This document shows, piece by piece, positions 28,891 through 37,321 of a DNA stretch of 64,000 nucleotides. The translations under genes and the position numbers were made by a program. Numbering within the stretch: position 1 is the first letter of the stretch; the number at the start of each line of letters is the position of its first letter. The DNA comes from Actinomycetospora endophytica (GTDB lineage: Bacteria > Actinomycetota > Actinomycetes > Mycobacteriales > Pseudonocardiaceae). The DNA lies in contig NZ_JAJNDB010000005.1 in assembly GCF_021026375.1 (NCBI RefSeq), forward strand, positions 496,001 to 560,000, in the 5' to 3' direction. The notes below the pieces were generated by a model. The model did no database searches. It had not been told where the DNA came from and saw nothing but the letters and a program-made list of their open reading frames with translations.

Positions 28891-29573
28891 CGCCGAATGC
28901 CAGCGGCCGTCCCAACCGGGTCGCCCCCGACGGCTCCACCCACGCCGTCGCCGACCGCGGCCGTTACTGGGGCAACCGCGGCCGGCTGCTGAACGCGCGC
29001 GGCGAGGTGGCGCGCCACCACCTGGGCCGGAACTGGATCGTCTGCGTCCTCGAGTTCCACGGCAGGCACCGCACGCAGTGGACGCCGAACCGGCTCACCG
29101 AGCTCTACTTCCTCGACGAGCCGACGGCGTTCGCGGCCGGGCACCGGCCGTGCGGTGAGTGCCGCTACCACGACTACCAGCGCTTCACGCGCGCCTGGGC
29201 GCTGGCGCATCCCGACGACCCACGCGGCGCCCGCGAGATCGACCGCCGGCTGCACGCGGACCGGATCGACGTCGACGGTGTTCATCGCACGTTCTCCGCG
29301 GACCTGGCGGAGCTCCCGGACGGCGTGATGATCGCGTACGACGACGGGTTCTGGCTGGTCCTGGGTGCACACGTGCACCGCTGGTCGATGGCCGGGTACG
29401 ACGCGTCACGGCCGCGCTCGGAGCTCCCCGACGTCGTCATCGTCCTCACCCCGCGGGCGACCGTGGCGACCCTGCGGGCCGGGTACGACCCCGATGTTCA
29501 CCCCTCGGCGTCGGACCCGTCGAGGACTATCGTCGGTGGCTCGACACCGTCCAGCGAGGGGCAGGTCCCGTGA
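28887..29573 (+). CDS. Hypothetical protein with Ada-like CxxC segment
   Basis: The 228-residue protein contains LYFLDEPTAFAAGHRPCGECRYHDYQRF (pieces at about 74-100) with C89 and C92. That stretch resembles the zinc-binding half of Ada-type metal-binding domains, where a sentence such as AGYRPCKRC is typical. Only two cysteines of the usual four are evident, so metal binding is uncertain. The rest is unfamiliar. It overlaps the TetR gene (ATGA) and the small membrane protein gene (GTGA), forming a compact operon. Function unknown. Confidence 0.75.
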   Translation: MTPNASGRPNRVAPDGSTHAVADRGRYWGNRGRLLNARGEVARHHLGRNWIVCVLEFHGRHRTQWTPNRLTELYFLDEPTAFAAGHRPCGECRYHDYQRFTRAWALAHPDDPRGAREIDRRLHADRIDVDGVHRTFSADLAELPDGVMIAYDDGFWLVLGAHVHRWSMAGYDASRPRSELPDVVIVLTPRATVATLRAGYDPDVHPSASDPSRTIVGGSTPSSEGQVP

Positions 29574-29749
29574 AGAAGCTCCTGGAGCTCCTGGTCTGCT
29601 TCCTGCACCCGATCGCGGTGATCCTGGTATGGCTCAACCTGATCGTCCGGCCCGAGCTCTCCGGCGGCCAGAAGGCCATCTGGGCGATCCTGTCGCTGAT
29701 CCCGGTCGTGCCGTTCGTCTACGTGCTCACCGGCGGGGAGCTGTGGTGA
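29570..29749 (+). CDS. Small two-helix membrane protein
   Basis: This 59-residue protein starts at a GTG overlapping the previous stop (GTGA), with GAGGGGCAGG upstream. It consists almost wholly of two hydrophobic helices (about 5-27 and 37-56) joined by a short RPELSGGQ loop, and ends GGELW. It is probably an inner-membrane protein whose role is tied to the TetR/Ada-like pair. Its last 23 bp overlap the convergent FAD monooxygenase gene. It resembles the N-terminal membrane segment of phospholipase D-type proteins only in general shape. Confidence 0.7.
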   Translation: MKKLLELLVCFLHPIAVILVWLNLIVRPELSGGQKAIWAILSLIPVVPFVYVLTGGELW

Positions 29750-31046
29750 CGGCCTGCGGCCTGCTGTGTCGCCGGCGCAGGGCGCTGCGGGTCCGGAAGT
29801 AGCCGCGGCTGATCCGGCGGGCTACCGGGTTCGCCGTCGTGGCCTGCCGGGCGTTCCTGGTCGACTCGCGGACCGCGCCGTAGCCCCAGCCGCGCATGCG
29901 CTCCTCGTAGGCGGCGATCGCCGGGACGAGCGGGGCGCCGTCCCGGGCGGCGAGGAGCCGGTCGGCGAGCTCGGCCGCGTCGCGCAGGGCGCTGTTGGCG
30001 CCGAGCCCGCCGACGGGCGGCATGTTGTGGATCGCGTCGCCGAGCACAGTCACGGTGGCGCTCGGCCAGGGCTCGACGAGCGTGGACTGCCGGAACCGCA
30101 TGACGGCGATGGACGCGGGATCGGTCTCGGTGATCATCCGGCGCAGGGCCGGGCTCCAGCCGCGGACCATGTCGAGGGCGCGGGCCTGCAGCGTCGGGCC
30201 GTCCTGGCCGTCGTCGGGCAGCGCGCGATGGTCGGCGATCACGCTCCACAGCACGTAGTCGTCGGTGTCGTCGAGCAGCGTGTCCGCGTCGAGACCGAGG
30301 CCGGCGAGCCCGACGCCGTCGGAGATCGCCGCGGTGAGCGCGTCGCGGCCGGGGAAGGCCGAGGTGAACATCGAGGCGCGGCCCGACGGCGGCATCACCA
30401 GCGTCATCCCCTCGGTGAGGGCCGCGGGCAGCCAGGCGCGGGTCTCGTCGTCGAGCGGGAGCCGGGCCGCGAACCCCCCGGCGTCGGAGGGGACCCGCTC
30501 GGCGTGGGGCAGGTACTGGCGCCGGACCGCCGAGTTCGCGCCGTCCGCGCCGACCAGGACGTCGCCGGTGGCCGTGCTGCCGTCGGTGAAGTGGGCGGTG
30601 ACCGTCCCGTCGGGCTCCACCGAGTAGCGCTCGAACTCGGCGCCGTAGCGGATGTGGTCGTCCAGGCCGGCGAGCAGCAGCGTACGCAGCACCCGGCGGC
30701 TGACCCCGTACTGCCCGTCGGCCGGGTCGGTGGAGCCGCCGGTCATGTCGTCGCGCGTGATCGTGAAGAGCTCGCGCAGGTGCTCGGTGCGGAACGAGAT
30801 GCCGCCCGGCGGCGTCGGGGAGGTGGCGGTGAACGCCTCCCACAGCCCTATCGGGAGACATCGGTGCAGGGCACGGGCGCCGTCGGGGTTGATGTTGAGG
30901 CGGTAGCCGTCGAGCCAGGCCGCGGCGTCCGGGTTGCGCTCGTGGATGCGGACGTCGACGCCGCCGGACGCGACGAGGGCCTGGCCGAGGGCGAGGCCCC
31001 CGATGCCGGCGCCGATGATCAGGACGCGCAGGGGTGAGTCGGTCAT
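29727..31046 (-). CDS. FAD-dependent monooxygenase
   Basis: The 439-residue protein has the group A flavin monooxygenase pattern: GAGIGG (12-17) for ADP binding, a central VGADGANSAVR, and the C-terminal LGDAIHNMPPVGGLGANSAL FAD/ribityl motif. It would hydroxylate an aromatic or polyketide-like compound with NAD(P)H and O2. The ATG overlaps the PadR gene stop (ATGA), so regulator and enzyme are coupled, a common arrangement for drug- or phenolic-responsive detoxification. Substrate unknown. Confidence 0.9.
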   Translation of the reverse strand: MTDSPLRVLIIGAGIGGLALGQALVASGGVDVRIHERNPDAAAWLDGYRLNINPDGARALHRCLPIGLWEAFTATSPTPPGGISFRTEHLRELFTITRDDMTGGSTDPADGQYGVSRRVLRTLLLAGLDDHIRYGAEFERYSVEPDGTVTAHFTDGSTATGDVLVGADGANSAVRRQYLPHAERVPSDAGGFAARLPLDDETRAWLPAALTEGMTLVMPPSGRASMFTSAFPGRDALTAAISDGVGLAGLGLDADTLLDDTDDYVLWSVIADHRALPDDGQDGPTLQARALDMVRGWSPALRRMITETDPASIAVMRFRQSTLVEPWPSATVTVLGDAIHNMPPVGGLGANSALRDAAELADRLLAARDGAPLVPAIAAYEERMRGWGYGAVRESTRNARQATTANPVARRISRGYFRTRSALRRRHSRPQAVTTAPRR

Positions 31047-31603
31047 GACGGTGTCTCCTGGTCTCCGGTGAGCGCTCCCGGCAGCTCGGCGATGACGTGG
31101 TCGTGCCAGGCGATCTCCGACTCGAGGCGCATCAGGGTGTGCTGGAAGCTCAGCGGCTCGGTGCCGCTCAGGTGCGGGGCCGCCTCGGCGTGCAGGAGCC
31201 GCCAGGCGTCGAGCTGGGACTGCAGGGCCGCGCGACGGTGGGTGAATGCGCCGACGAGCGCGTCGACACCCAGCGCGGCGCTGTACTGCAGCGCGAGGTC
31301 GACGGGGTCGGGGCGCAGGTGGACCTCGCGCAGGGCGTCGCCGCGCAGGACGGCGAGCTCCTGCCGGCCGGTGTCGGTGATCGCGTAGACCGTGCGGGCC
31401 GGCATGTTGCCGGCCCGCTCGGTGCGGACCGCTTCGATGATCCCCTCGTCGGCCATCCGCCCGAGGGCCGCGTAGAGCGAGCCGACCTTGATGTCGGTCC
31501 AGAGCTCGGTGCGGTTGGTCTGCGCCTCCCGTCGGATCTGGTGGCCGTGCATGGGGCCGAGCTCCGCGAGAGCTCCGAGGATGTACAGCCGCACGCTGCT
31601 CAT
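31043..31603 (-). CDS. PadR-family transcriptional regulator
   Basis: The 186-residue protein has a PadR winged helix (LYILGALAELGPMHGHQI, YAALGRMADEGIIEAVR) and a C-terminal dimerisation coiled coil with helices near VGAFTHRRAALQSQ. MSSVRLYIL is the family-typical start; a start five codons earlier is possible. It heads the operon with the monooxygenase and probably represses it. Palindromic GAGTACTC sites lie immediately upstream. Confidence 0.9.
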   Translation of the reverse strand: MSSVRLYILGALAELGPMHGHQIRREAQTNRTELWTDIKVGSLYAALGRMADEGIIEAVRTERAGNMPARTVYAITDTGRQELAVLRGDALREVHLRPDPVDLALQYSAALGVDALVGAFTHRRAALQSQLDAWRLLHAEAAPHLSGTEPLSFQHTLMRLESEIAWHDHVIAELPGALTGDQETPS

Positions 31604-31651
31604 GAGGTACTCAAGCACGAGTACTCGCCCTAGTTCAAGAGTGAGTACTCA
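31604..31651 (-). promoter_or_regulatory. GAGTACTC palindromes, PadR operator candidates
   Basis: Two perfect 10-bp palindromes, CGAGTACTCG (31618-31627) and TGAGTACTCA (31642-31651), lie 24 bp apart, with a third partial copy at 31604-31613 at the start codon. The spacing of just over two helical turns would suit two dimers on one face. Autorepression by PadR is inferred. Confidence 0.6.
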
Positions 31652-31661
31652 TGTACGAGTA

Positions 31662-31734
31662 GGTGCGCTGCCGCGCTTGTGAGCACTAATTGACGCTATG
31701 GCGTCAGTTAGTGCTCACAAGGCCGAAGGCCACC
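31662..31734. repeat. Stop-bearing palindromic repeat, copy 3
   Basis: The stem pairs 31679-31696 with 31701-31718 (17 of 18 plus a wobble) around a TATG loop, with outer arms GGTGCGC and GGCCACC. The right end abuts the TAG stop (31734-31736) of the GlyRS gene. It probably terminates GlyRS transcription before the PadR promoter. Confidence 0.87.
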
Positions 31735-33161
31735 TAGCAGCCGATGAGCCGAGCCGCCAGGTAGCTCTCGAGCTGGTCGAGCGCGACCCGCTCCTGCGTC
31801 ATCTCGTCGCGGTGGCGCACCGTCGCGGCCTGGTCGTTGAGCGAGTCGAAGTCGACCGTCACGCAGAACGGCGTACCGATCTCGTCCTGGCGCCGGTACC
31901 GGCGACCGATGGCCCCGGCGTCGTCGAAGTCGACGTTCCAGTGCTGCCGCAGCGTCGCGGCGACGTCCCGCGCGACCGGCGACAGGTCCGAGTTCCTCGA
32001 CAGCGGGAGCACAGCCGCCTTCACCGGCGAGAGCCGCGGGTCGAGCTTGAGCACGGTGCGCTTGTCGACCCCGCCCTTGGCGTTCGGCGCCTCGTCCTCG
32101 GTATAGGCCTCGAGCAGGAACGCCATCATCGGCCGCCCGACACCGGCCGCGGGCTCGATGACGTAGGGCTTGTAGCGGGAGTCGGTCGCCTGGTCGTAGT
32201 AGGACAGGTCGACACCCGAGTGGTTCGAGTGCGTCGTGAGGTCGAAGTCGGTGCGGTTCGCGATGCCCTCGAGCTCGCCCCACTCCTGGCCGGCGTTGAA
32301 CTGGAACTTGTACTCCACGTCCACCGTGCGCTTGGAGTAGTGGGAGAGCTTCTCCTTCGGGTGCTCGTAGTGACGCAGGTTGTCCCGCGCGATCCCGAGC
32401 TCGGTGTACCAGCGGGTCCGCTCGTCGATCCAGTACTGGTGCCACTGCTCGTCGGAGCCGGGCTCGACGAAGTACTCCATCTCCATCTGCTCGAACTCAC
32501 GCGTCCGGAAGATGAAGTTGCCGGGCGTGATCTCGTTGCGGAAGCTCTTGCCGATCTGGCCGATGCCGAACGGCGGCTTCTTCCGCGACGTCGACATGAC
32601 GTTGGCGAAGTTCACGAAGATGCCCTGCGCGGTCTCGGGGCGCAGGTAGTGCAGTCCCTCCTCGGACTCGACCGGGCCGAGGTAGGTCTTGAGCATCATG
32701 TTGAACTCGCGCGGCGGGGTGTACTCGCCACGATTGCCGCAGTTCGGGCACGGCACCGTGGAGAGATCGTACCCCACGGCACCCGACTCGTCGGTGGTCT
32801 CCAGCGACGGGCCGCCGGTGCGCTCGGAGTACTCCTCGGCCAGCTGGTCCGCGCGGAAGCGGCGGTGGCAGTTGGTGCACTCGACGAGCGGGTCGGTGAA
32901 CACGTCCACGTGCCCGGACGCAACCCACACCTGCCGCGGCAGGATCACGCTCGAGTCGAGCCCGACGACGTCGTCGCGACCGGTGACCATGAACCGCCAC
33001 CACTGCCGCTTGATGTTGTCCTTGAGCTCGACGCCCAGCGGACCGTAGTCCCAGGCCGACCGGGTACCGCCGTAGATCTCCCCCGAGGGGAAGACGAACC
33101 CGCGGCGCTTGCACAGGTTCACCACGGTCTCGATACGGGCGCTTCCGGTGGGACTGGGCAC
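31734..33161 (-). CDS. glyS: Glycyl-tRNA synthetase, alpha2 type
   Basis: The 475-residue class II synthetase charges tRNA-Gly. It has the N-terminal [20 protein letters not shown], a zinc-binding pair of CxxC motifs (CTNCHRRF and CPNCGNRG), motif 2 ([20 protein letters not shown]) and a C-terminal anticodon-binding domain ([10 protein letters not shown]). Length fits the single-chain bacterial/archaeal-type enzyme of Actinobacteria. It corresponds to Rv2357c next to the zinc regulators, although here membrane protein genes intervene. Confidence 0.96.
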   Translation of the reverse strand: MPSPTGSARIETVVNLCKRRGFVFPSGEIYGGTRSAWDYGPLGVELKDNIKRQWWRFMVTGRDDVVGLDSSVILPRQVWVASGHVDVFTDPLVECTNCHRRFRADQLAEEYSERTGGPSLETTDESGAVGYDLSTVPCPNCGNRGEYTPPREFNMMLKTYLGPVESEEGLHYLRPETAQGIFVNFANVMSTSRKKPPFGIGQIGKSFRNEITPGNFIFRTREFEQMEMEYFVEPGSDEQWHQYWIDERTRWYTELGIARDNLRHYEHPKEKLSHYSKRTVDVEYKFQFNAGQEWGELEGIANRTDFDLTTHSNHSGVDLSYYDQATDSRYKPYVIEPAAGVGRPMMAFLLEAYTEDEAPNAKGGVDKRTVLKLDPRLSPVKAAVLPLSRNSDLSPVARDVAATLRQHWNVDFDDAGAIGRRYRRQDEIGTPFCVTVDFDSLNDQAATVRHRDEMTQERVALDQLESYLAARLIGC

Positions 33162-33246
33162 TTCTGTCTCCCGACGGCGGGCCGCGCCGGCCCGCCGGAC
33201 TCGCTGGTGCTTGGCCTACCCAGCGTAGCGACGGACGCAGCGGGGT

Positions 33247-34626
33247 TTACCCACCGGCCGCTGCTCCCCGGATCCGGGTGTCGAGCAGGGTCTCGGCGAG
33301 CAGGAAAACCACCAGGCTCGCGCCGAGCACCGGCAGCGCGATCCCGACGGCCACCGTCACCGCCGCGACACCGATGAGCCACCGACGCGGCAGCGCGCGC
33401 AGCGCCCCGCCGCGCGGCGCCGCCCCGGCGCGCTGCCCCGGACCGCGGCGCCACCACAGGACATGGCCCCAGACGACGATGCAGGCGAGCCCGGCCGCGA
33501 GCGCGGCGAGCAGGATCTGGTTGGCCAGGCCGAAGAGGGTCCCCATGTGGATGTCGATGCCCCAGCGGGCCAGCTTCGCCGGGAGCGGCCAGTCGGCGAA
33601 CCGGACGGTGTCGGTGACCTGCCCGGTCGCGGCGTCGACGGCGATCGCGTCGAGACGCTGCGGGTAGGCCTTGCGGACCTGCGACACCGAGTACGCCTGC
33701 CCCGGCTTCTTGCCGGGGGTGATCTCGACGGGTCCGACGAGCCCGGTCCGGTCGGCGACGGCGGCCGCGGTCCCGAACCCCTCCGGGGTCCAGGCCGGGG
33801 TGCCGGGCGCGACGGCGGCGGGTGGCAGCTTCGTGCTCGGCGCCGGGGTGCTCCACGACAGCGCCGAGCGCAGCGCCGTGACGTTGTCGCCGGCGTAGGT
33901 CGACCACGTCAGGCCGGTCGCCGAGAGCACGAGCAGCCCGACCGCCGCCCACAGCCCGACGACGGCGTGCCACGACAGCAGTCGCGCCCGTCGCCCGCCC
34001 CGCACGCGCGGGACGAGCACCGCGCGCGCCCGCCGCCGGCGCCACGCCAGCCCGATCCACATCGCGAGCCCGCCGAGCACCATCACCCACAACCAGCTCG
34101 CCGCCAGTTCGGTGTAGAGCCGGCCGGGATCCCCGAGGTGGAGGTTGCGGTGGAGCTGGTCGATCCAGGCCTGCAGCGGCATCGCCTGTTGGCCGCCGTA
34201 GGTGTCGAGCACCCCGCGCAGCTCGCCGGTGTGGGGGTCGACGAACGCGGTGCGGTAGTTCGAGTCCGGGTACGACGGCGGGTCGAAGATCACCTGGGTG
34301 GAGTCGGTGGGGGTCGCGCCCGGTCGGACCGCCTTCAACGGCGCGCCCGCGGCGGCGCCCTCCCCGATCCGGATCTGATCGGCCAGCGGTACCTGGGCCG
34401 CGGACGCGGGCACGGTGAGCTCGTGGTCGTAGACCAGCGGCTGCAGCGTCGGCGTCAGCGTGTAGGCGAACCCGGTCAGGGCGGCCACCAGCAGGAACGG
34501 GCCGACGAGCAGCCCCGCCCAGAAGTGGATGCGCAGGATCAGCGGCCGCAGCAGATCCCAGGTGCCGGACTGCGGTGGAGACGGGGCGGCGGCCTGCGTG
34601 GTGCCGGGGCGGTCGTCCAGGGTCAC
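33247..34626 (-). CDS. PepSY-associated transmembrane protein
   Basis: The 459-residue protein has the four-helix PepSY_TM layout: LRIHFWAGLLVGPFLLVAAL (about 31-50), WLWVMVLGGLAMWIGLAW, HAVVGLWAAVGLLVLSAT and a C-terminal pair of helices. Extracytoplasmic PepSY-like segments lie between them. WGIDIHMGTLFGLANQ carries conserved histidine. Such proteins are often found with iron- or copper-responsive genes and may be ferric or flavin-linked reductase components. It starts at a GTG, 49 bp from the DUF5134 gene. Confidence 0.85.
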   Translation of the reverse strand: MTLDDRPGTTQAAAPSPPQSGTWDLLRPLILRIHFWAGLLVGPFLLVAALTGFAYTLTPTLQPLVYDHELTVPASAAQVPLADQIRIGEGAAAGAPLKAVRPGATPTDSTQVIFDPPSYPDSNYRTAFVDPHTGELRGVLDTYGGQQAMPLQAWIDQLHRNLHLGDPGRLYTELAASWLWVMVLGGLAMWIGLAWRRRRARAVLVPRVRGGRRARLLSWHAVVGLWAAVGLLVLSATGLTWSTYAGDNVTALRSALSWSTPAPSTKLPPAAVAPGTPAWTPEGFGTAAAVADRTGLVGPVEITPGKKPGQAYSVSQVRKAYPQRLDAIAVDAATGQVTDTVRFADWPLPAKLARWGIDIHMGTLFGLANQILLAALAAGLACIVVWGHVLWWRRGPGQRAGAAPRGGALRALPRRWLIGVAAVTVAVGIALPVLGASLVVFLLAETLLDTRIRGAAAGG

Positions 34627-34675
34627 GGGCGGCCTCTCGGGTCGAGGTCGGAGGTGAGGTGGTAGCGGGTGTCGC

Positions 34676-35434
34676 TCAGACCATCAGCAGGAGCATCGCG
34701 GCCATCGCCACGCTCATCCCGGCCTGCCCGATCAGCTGCGGGACGCCGTGCGCGAGGGCATGCACCGGCCGGGCCAGCGTGGCGAGGGAGCCGGTTGTCG
34801 GGGTCGGCGCCGCCGTCTCCGGGGCGCCCGTCGTCGCCCGCGCGCCCGTCGTCGGACAGGCGGGGTCACCCGTCGTCGGACAGGCGGTGTCACCCGCCGT
34901 CGCGACCCCGCCTCGACGACGGGCGATCACGACGACCGTCGCGACCGCATGCGCGAGCAGGTAGAGCGCGAGCACCGCCAGCACGGCCACGAGCGCCGGG
35001 GAGGGCCCGGACCGGGACATGTCCATCCCGGGCATGTCCCCCATCGAGCTGTCGCCGCCCGCGGGCATCATCGCCACGTACATGGCGGCCATCGCGGCGT
35101 TGACCAGCAGCAGGTGCGTCGGGTGGGCGGCACACCGGTCGAGGCCGACGGCCGGCCCGAGCGGTTCCTCACGCCACCGCAGCGTCACGAGCAGCGCCAG
35201 CCAGCCCGCTCCGGCGGCCCCGAAGATCCAGGCCCCGACGGCCGGCGGGACGACGGACATCGTCGCCGGCTCCGCCATGAGGATCATCGCGACGCTCATG
35301 ACGACGTGGTTCGCCTCGGCCGCCGCGAGCCGCGGACCGTGCGAGGTGGACCGGACCGACAACGAGACGGCGCACAGCACCGTCGTGATCACGAAGACCG
35401 TGACCACGACCATCCCCGGCCATCCCGCCACCAT
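34676..35434 (-). CDS. DUF5134-family membrane protein
   Basis: The 252-residue protein has about six membrane helices and a methionine/histidine-rich centre (EANHVVMSVAMILM, MPAGGDSSMGDMPGMDMS), a composition typical of copper-handling proteins. A cytoplasmic loop contains two tandem copies of a D-x-A-C-P-T-T-G unit encoded by a 24-bp direct repeat (34845-34868, 34869-34892, one mismatch). It lies directly upstream of the PepSY gene, supporting a shared metal-related role, which is inferred. Confidence 0.78.
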   Translation of the reverse strand: MVAGWPGMVVVTVFVITTVLCAVSLSVRSTSHGPRLAAAEANHVVMSVAMILMAEPATMSVVPPAVGAWIFGAAGAGWLALLVTLRWREEPLGPAVGLDRCAAHPTHLLLVNAAMAAMYVAMMPAGGDSSMGDMPGMDMSRSGPSPALVAVLAVLALYLLAHAVATVVVIARRRGGVATAGDTACPTTGDPACPTTGARATTGAPETAAPTPTTGSLATLARPVHALAHGVPQLIGQAGMSVAMAAMLLLMV

Positions 35435-35566
35435 GTCGGCACCTCTCTGCCACCGCGCGTTCCGATCACGTTACGGAGGGTGGACAGCTGGGCGGGAGAG
35501 GCCTGCGGTGTAGCTCATGCCCGGGAACTCAGGCGGGTCGTGCGACGACGGACGATCGGCCCGGGA

Positions 35567-35932
35567 TCAGTCGAGGATGCTCGGGTGGTCGACGACGCCG
35601 TCCTCGGCCGGGGCCGGGCCGTCGTCGCCGGCGGGGCCGCTCGCGGAGAGCCGGCGCTCGAACGTGGCCGGCTCGTCGGTGCGGGCCGCGGCGAGGAACG
35701 GCACGACGTGCTCGCGGACGTCGAACGGCGAGAGCGCCCGCCGGTAGTCGGTCAGCGAGGCGAAGACCGCGACGAGCACCCACTCCCCCGGCGCCTCGAC
35801 GGCCCGGCCGAACTCCACCCGCTCGCATCCGGGTTGCCGGGCGAGCAGGCCGACCGCGTGCCGGGCGCGGGCGAGGAAGTCCCCCTCGGGTTCGACGATC
35901 TCCTCGGGCCCGTAGCGGCAGACCAGCAGCAC
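35567..35932 (-). CDS. Antibiotic biosynthesis monooxygenase-like small protein
   Basis: The 121-residue protein resembles the ABM/dimeric alpha-beta barrel fold: LARQPGCERVEFGRAVEAPG, EWVLVAVFASLTDYRRALSP and HVVPFLAAARTDEPATFE. Members act as cofactor-free oxygenases or as structural proteins. The last 25 residues are acidic and probably disordered. It is divergent from the DUF6703/ArsR/Zur genes. A perfect GACACC-G-GGTGTC palindrome (35947-35959) lies just upstream and may be an operator. Confidence 0.72.
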   Translation of the reverse strand: MLLVCRYGPEEIVEPEGDFLARARHAVGLLARQPGCERVEFGRAVEAPGEWVLVAVFASLTDYRRALSPFDVREHVVPFLAAARTDEPATFERRLSASGPAGDDGPAPAEDGVVDHPSILD

Positions 35933-35946
35933 CGCCCGAGCTTATC

Positions 35947-35959
35947 GACACCGGGTGTC
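35947..35959. promoter_or_regulatory. GACACC-G-GGTGTC palindrome
   Basis: A perfect 13-bp palindrome in the divergent gap between the ABM-like gene and the DUF6703-arsR-zur operon. It does not match the AT-rich zinc-uptake boxes I know. It may be bound by the ArsR protein or another regulator. Confidence 0.4.
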
Positions 35960-36026
35960 AGTACCGGCAGGAGGTGGAAGACTGGGGCCGGACGTTCGGA
36001 CCAAGCTGAGGTGGGGGTGGACGACG

Positions 36027-36338
36027 GTGGCGACGCAAGGCGGCGGCGCAGGGGCGCGCCGGCGCGGACGCGGGGACATGCGGCGACCCCTGCTGCCCGG
36101 CTCCGGCCCGCTGGCCGGGACGCCGCCGGTGCTGGTGTTCCTGGTGGTCGCCGCGGTGTTCGCGGTCGCGGTCGTCGTCGGTGGGCTGATCGGCGCGCTG
36201 CTGCTGGCCCTGCTGGCCGCCGGGGTCGCGATCCTGCTCGCCACAACGTGGGCCCGGCTGTCGCCTCCGGAACGCCTCGCGCGCGGGTTCGTCCTGGCGG
36301 TGCTCGTGGCGGTGACGATCGGGGTGGCGCTGCGATGA
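36027..36338 (+). CDS. DUF6703-like small membrane protein
   Basis: The 103-residue protein has a basic N-terminus (GARRRGRGDMRRP) and three closely spaced hydrophobic helices (about 36-56, 57-72, 86-101). It starts at a GTG with GAGGTGGGGG upstream and overlaps the ArsR gene (ATGA). It appears to be the first gene of the zinc-regulator operon; its function is unknown. The DUF6703 assignment is from general resemblance. Confidence 0.65.
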   Translation: MATQGGGAGARRRGRGDMRRPLLPGSGPLAGTPPVLVFLVVAAVFAVAVVVGGLIGALLLALLAAGVAILLATTWARLSPPERLARGFVLAVLVAVTIGVALR

Positions 36339-36724
36339 CCCCCGCCGAAGCGCTGCCGGCCGAGGCGCTCGCAGCCGAGGCGCCCGGGGACCTCCCGGCG
36401 GGCTCGACCCATGCCCCCGCGGACGCGCCGGCACCGCCCGAGGCCGACACGCTGACCGCCGCCGGGGAGCTGCTGCGCGCGCTCGCCGCCCCGGTGCGGA
36501 TCGCCGTGGTGCTGCAGCTGCGGTCCTCGCCGCGCTGCGTGCACGAGCTGGTCGACGCGCTCGGCGTCACGCAGCCACTGATCAGCCAGCACCTGCGCGT
36601 GCTCAAGGCGGCCGGGGTGGTCCGGGGCGAACGGCGCGGCCGGGAGGTCGTCTACCGTCTCGTCGACGATCATCTCGCCCACATCGTGGTGGACGCCGTC
36701 GAGCACGCCGAGGAGGACGCGTGA
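36335..36724 (+). CDS. ArsR/SmtB-family zinc-type regulator
   Basis: The 129-residue winged-helix repressor has a long alanine/proline-rich N-terminal tail, the ArsR recognition helix region (VTQPLISQHLRVLKAAGVV) and a C-terminal helix with DDHLAHIVVDAVEHAEE. There the spacing D-x-H...(11)...H-x-x-E matches the alpha-5 zinc site of SmtB/CzrA proteins. It would derepress target genes on excess zinc. It overlaps both neighbours (ATGA, GTGA). This pairing with zur is the same as Rv2358-Rv2359 in M. tuberculosis. Confidence 0.9.
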   Translation: MTPAEALPAEALAAEAPGDLPAGSTHAPADAPAPPEADTLTAAGELLRALAAPVRIAVVLQLRSSPRCVHELVDALGVTQPLISQHLRVLKAAGVVRGERRGREVVYRLVDDHLAHIVVDAVEHAEEDA

Positions 36725-37152
36725 GCGCCGATCCCGCGGACGGGACCACCGCCCGCCCCACCGTCGTGCCGGGCCAGCGCGCGACGCGCCAGCGCGCCGC
36801 GATCGGGGATCTGCTCGACCAGCTCGACGACTTCCGCTCCGCGCAGGACATCCACGAGGAGCTGCGCCGCCGCGGCGAGGGCATCGGCCTGACCACCGTG
36901 TACCGGACGCTGCAGGCGCTCGCCGAGGCCGGCGAGATCGACGTGCTGCGCACCGCGGCGGGCGAGGCGTCCTACCGGCGGTGCTCGGACACACACCATC
37001 ACCACCTGGTGTGCCGGACCTGCGGGCGCACCGTGGAGGTCGAGGGGCCCGCCGTCGAGCACTGGGCGGAGAAGGTCGCGGCCGAGCACGGGTTCGCCGA
37101 GATCGATCACACCGTCGAGATCATCGGCGTCTGCGAGTCCTGCCGGTCCTGA
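36721..37152 (+). CDS. zur: Zinc uptake regulator Zur (Fur family)
   Basis: The 143-residue Fur-family protein has an N-terminal winged helix (LTTVYRTLQALAEAGEIDVL) and the metal-binding run THHHHLVCRTCG. The second structural pair is CESC near the C-terminus. It represses zinc uptake and ribosomal paralogue genes when zinc is replete. It starts at a GTG overlapping the ArsR stop. Fur and Zur are hard to separate by sequence; the coupling to an SmtB-type ArsR protein favours Zur. Confidence 0.9.
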   Translation: MSADPADGTTARPTVVPGQRATRQRAAIGDLLDQLDDFRSAQDIHEELRRRGEGIGLTTVYRTLQALAEAGEIDVLRTAAGEASYRRCSDTHHHHLVCRTCGRTVEVEGPAVEHWAEKVAAEHGFAEIDHTVEIIGVCESCRS

Positions 37153-37321
37153 GGTCACGCGTCGGGTCGGCTGGGCGTCGTCGGGTCGGCGGCGAGGGGC
37201 ACGTGGCGCAGGTTCTCGGCGCTCCGAGGGTGCGCAGCGTGCTCCTGATCTTCGCTGGCGGCCGTCGCGGGTCGGCCGCCCGCCGTCGTCGTCGGGTCCG
37301 CTCGTCCGCACCGTCGGGCGA

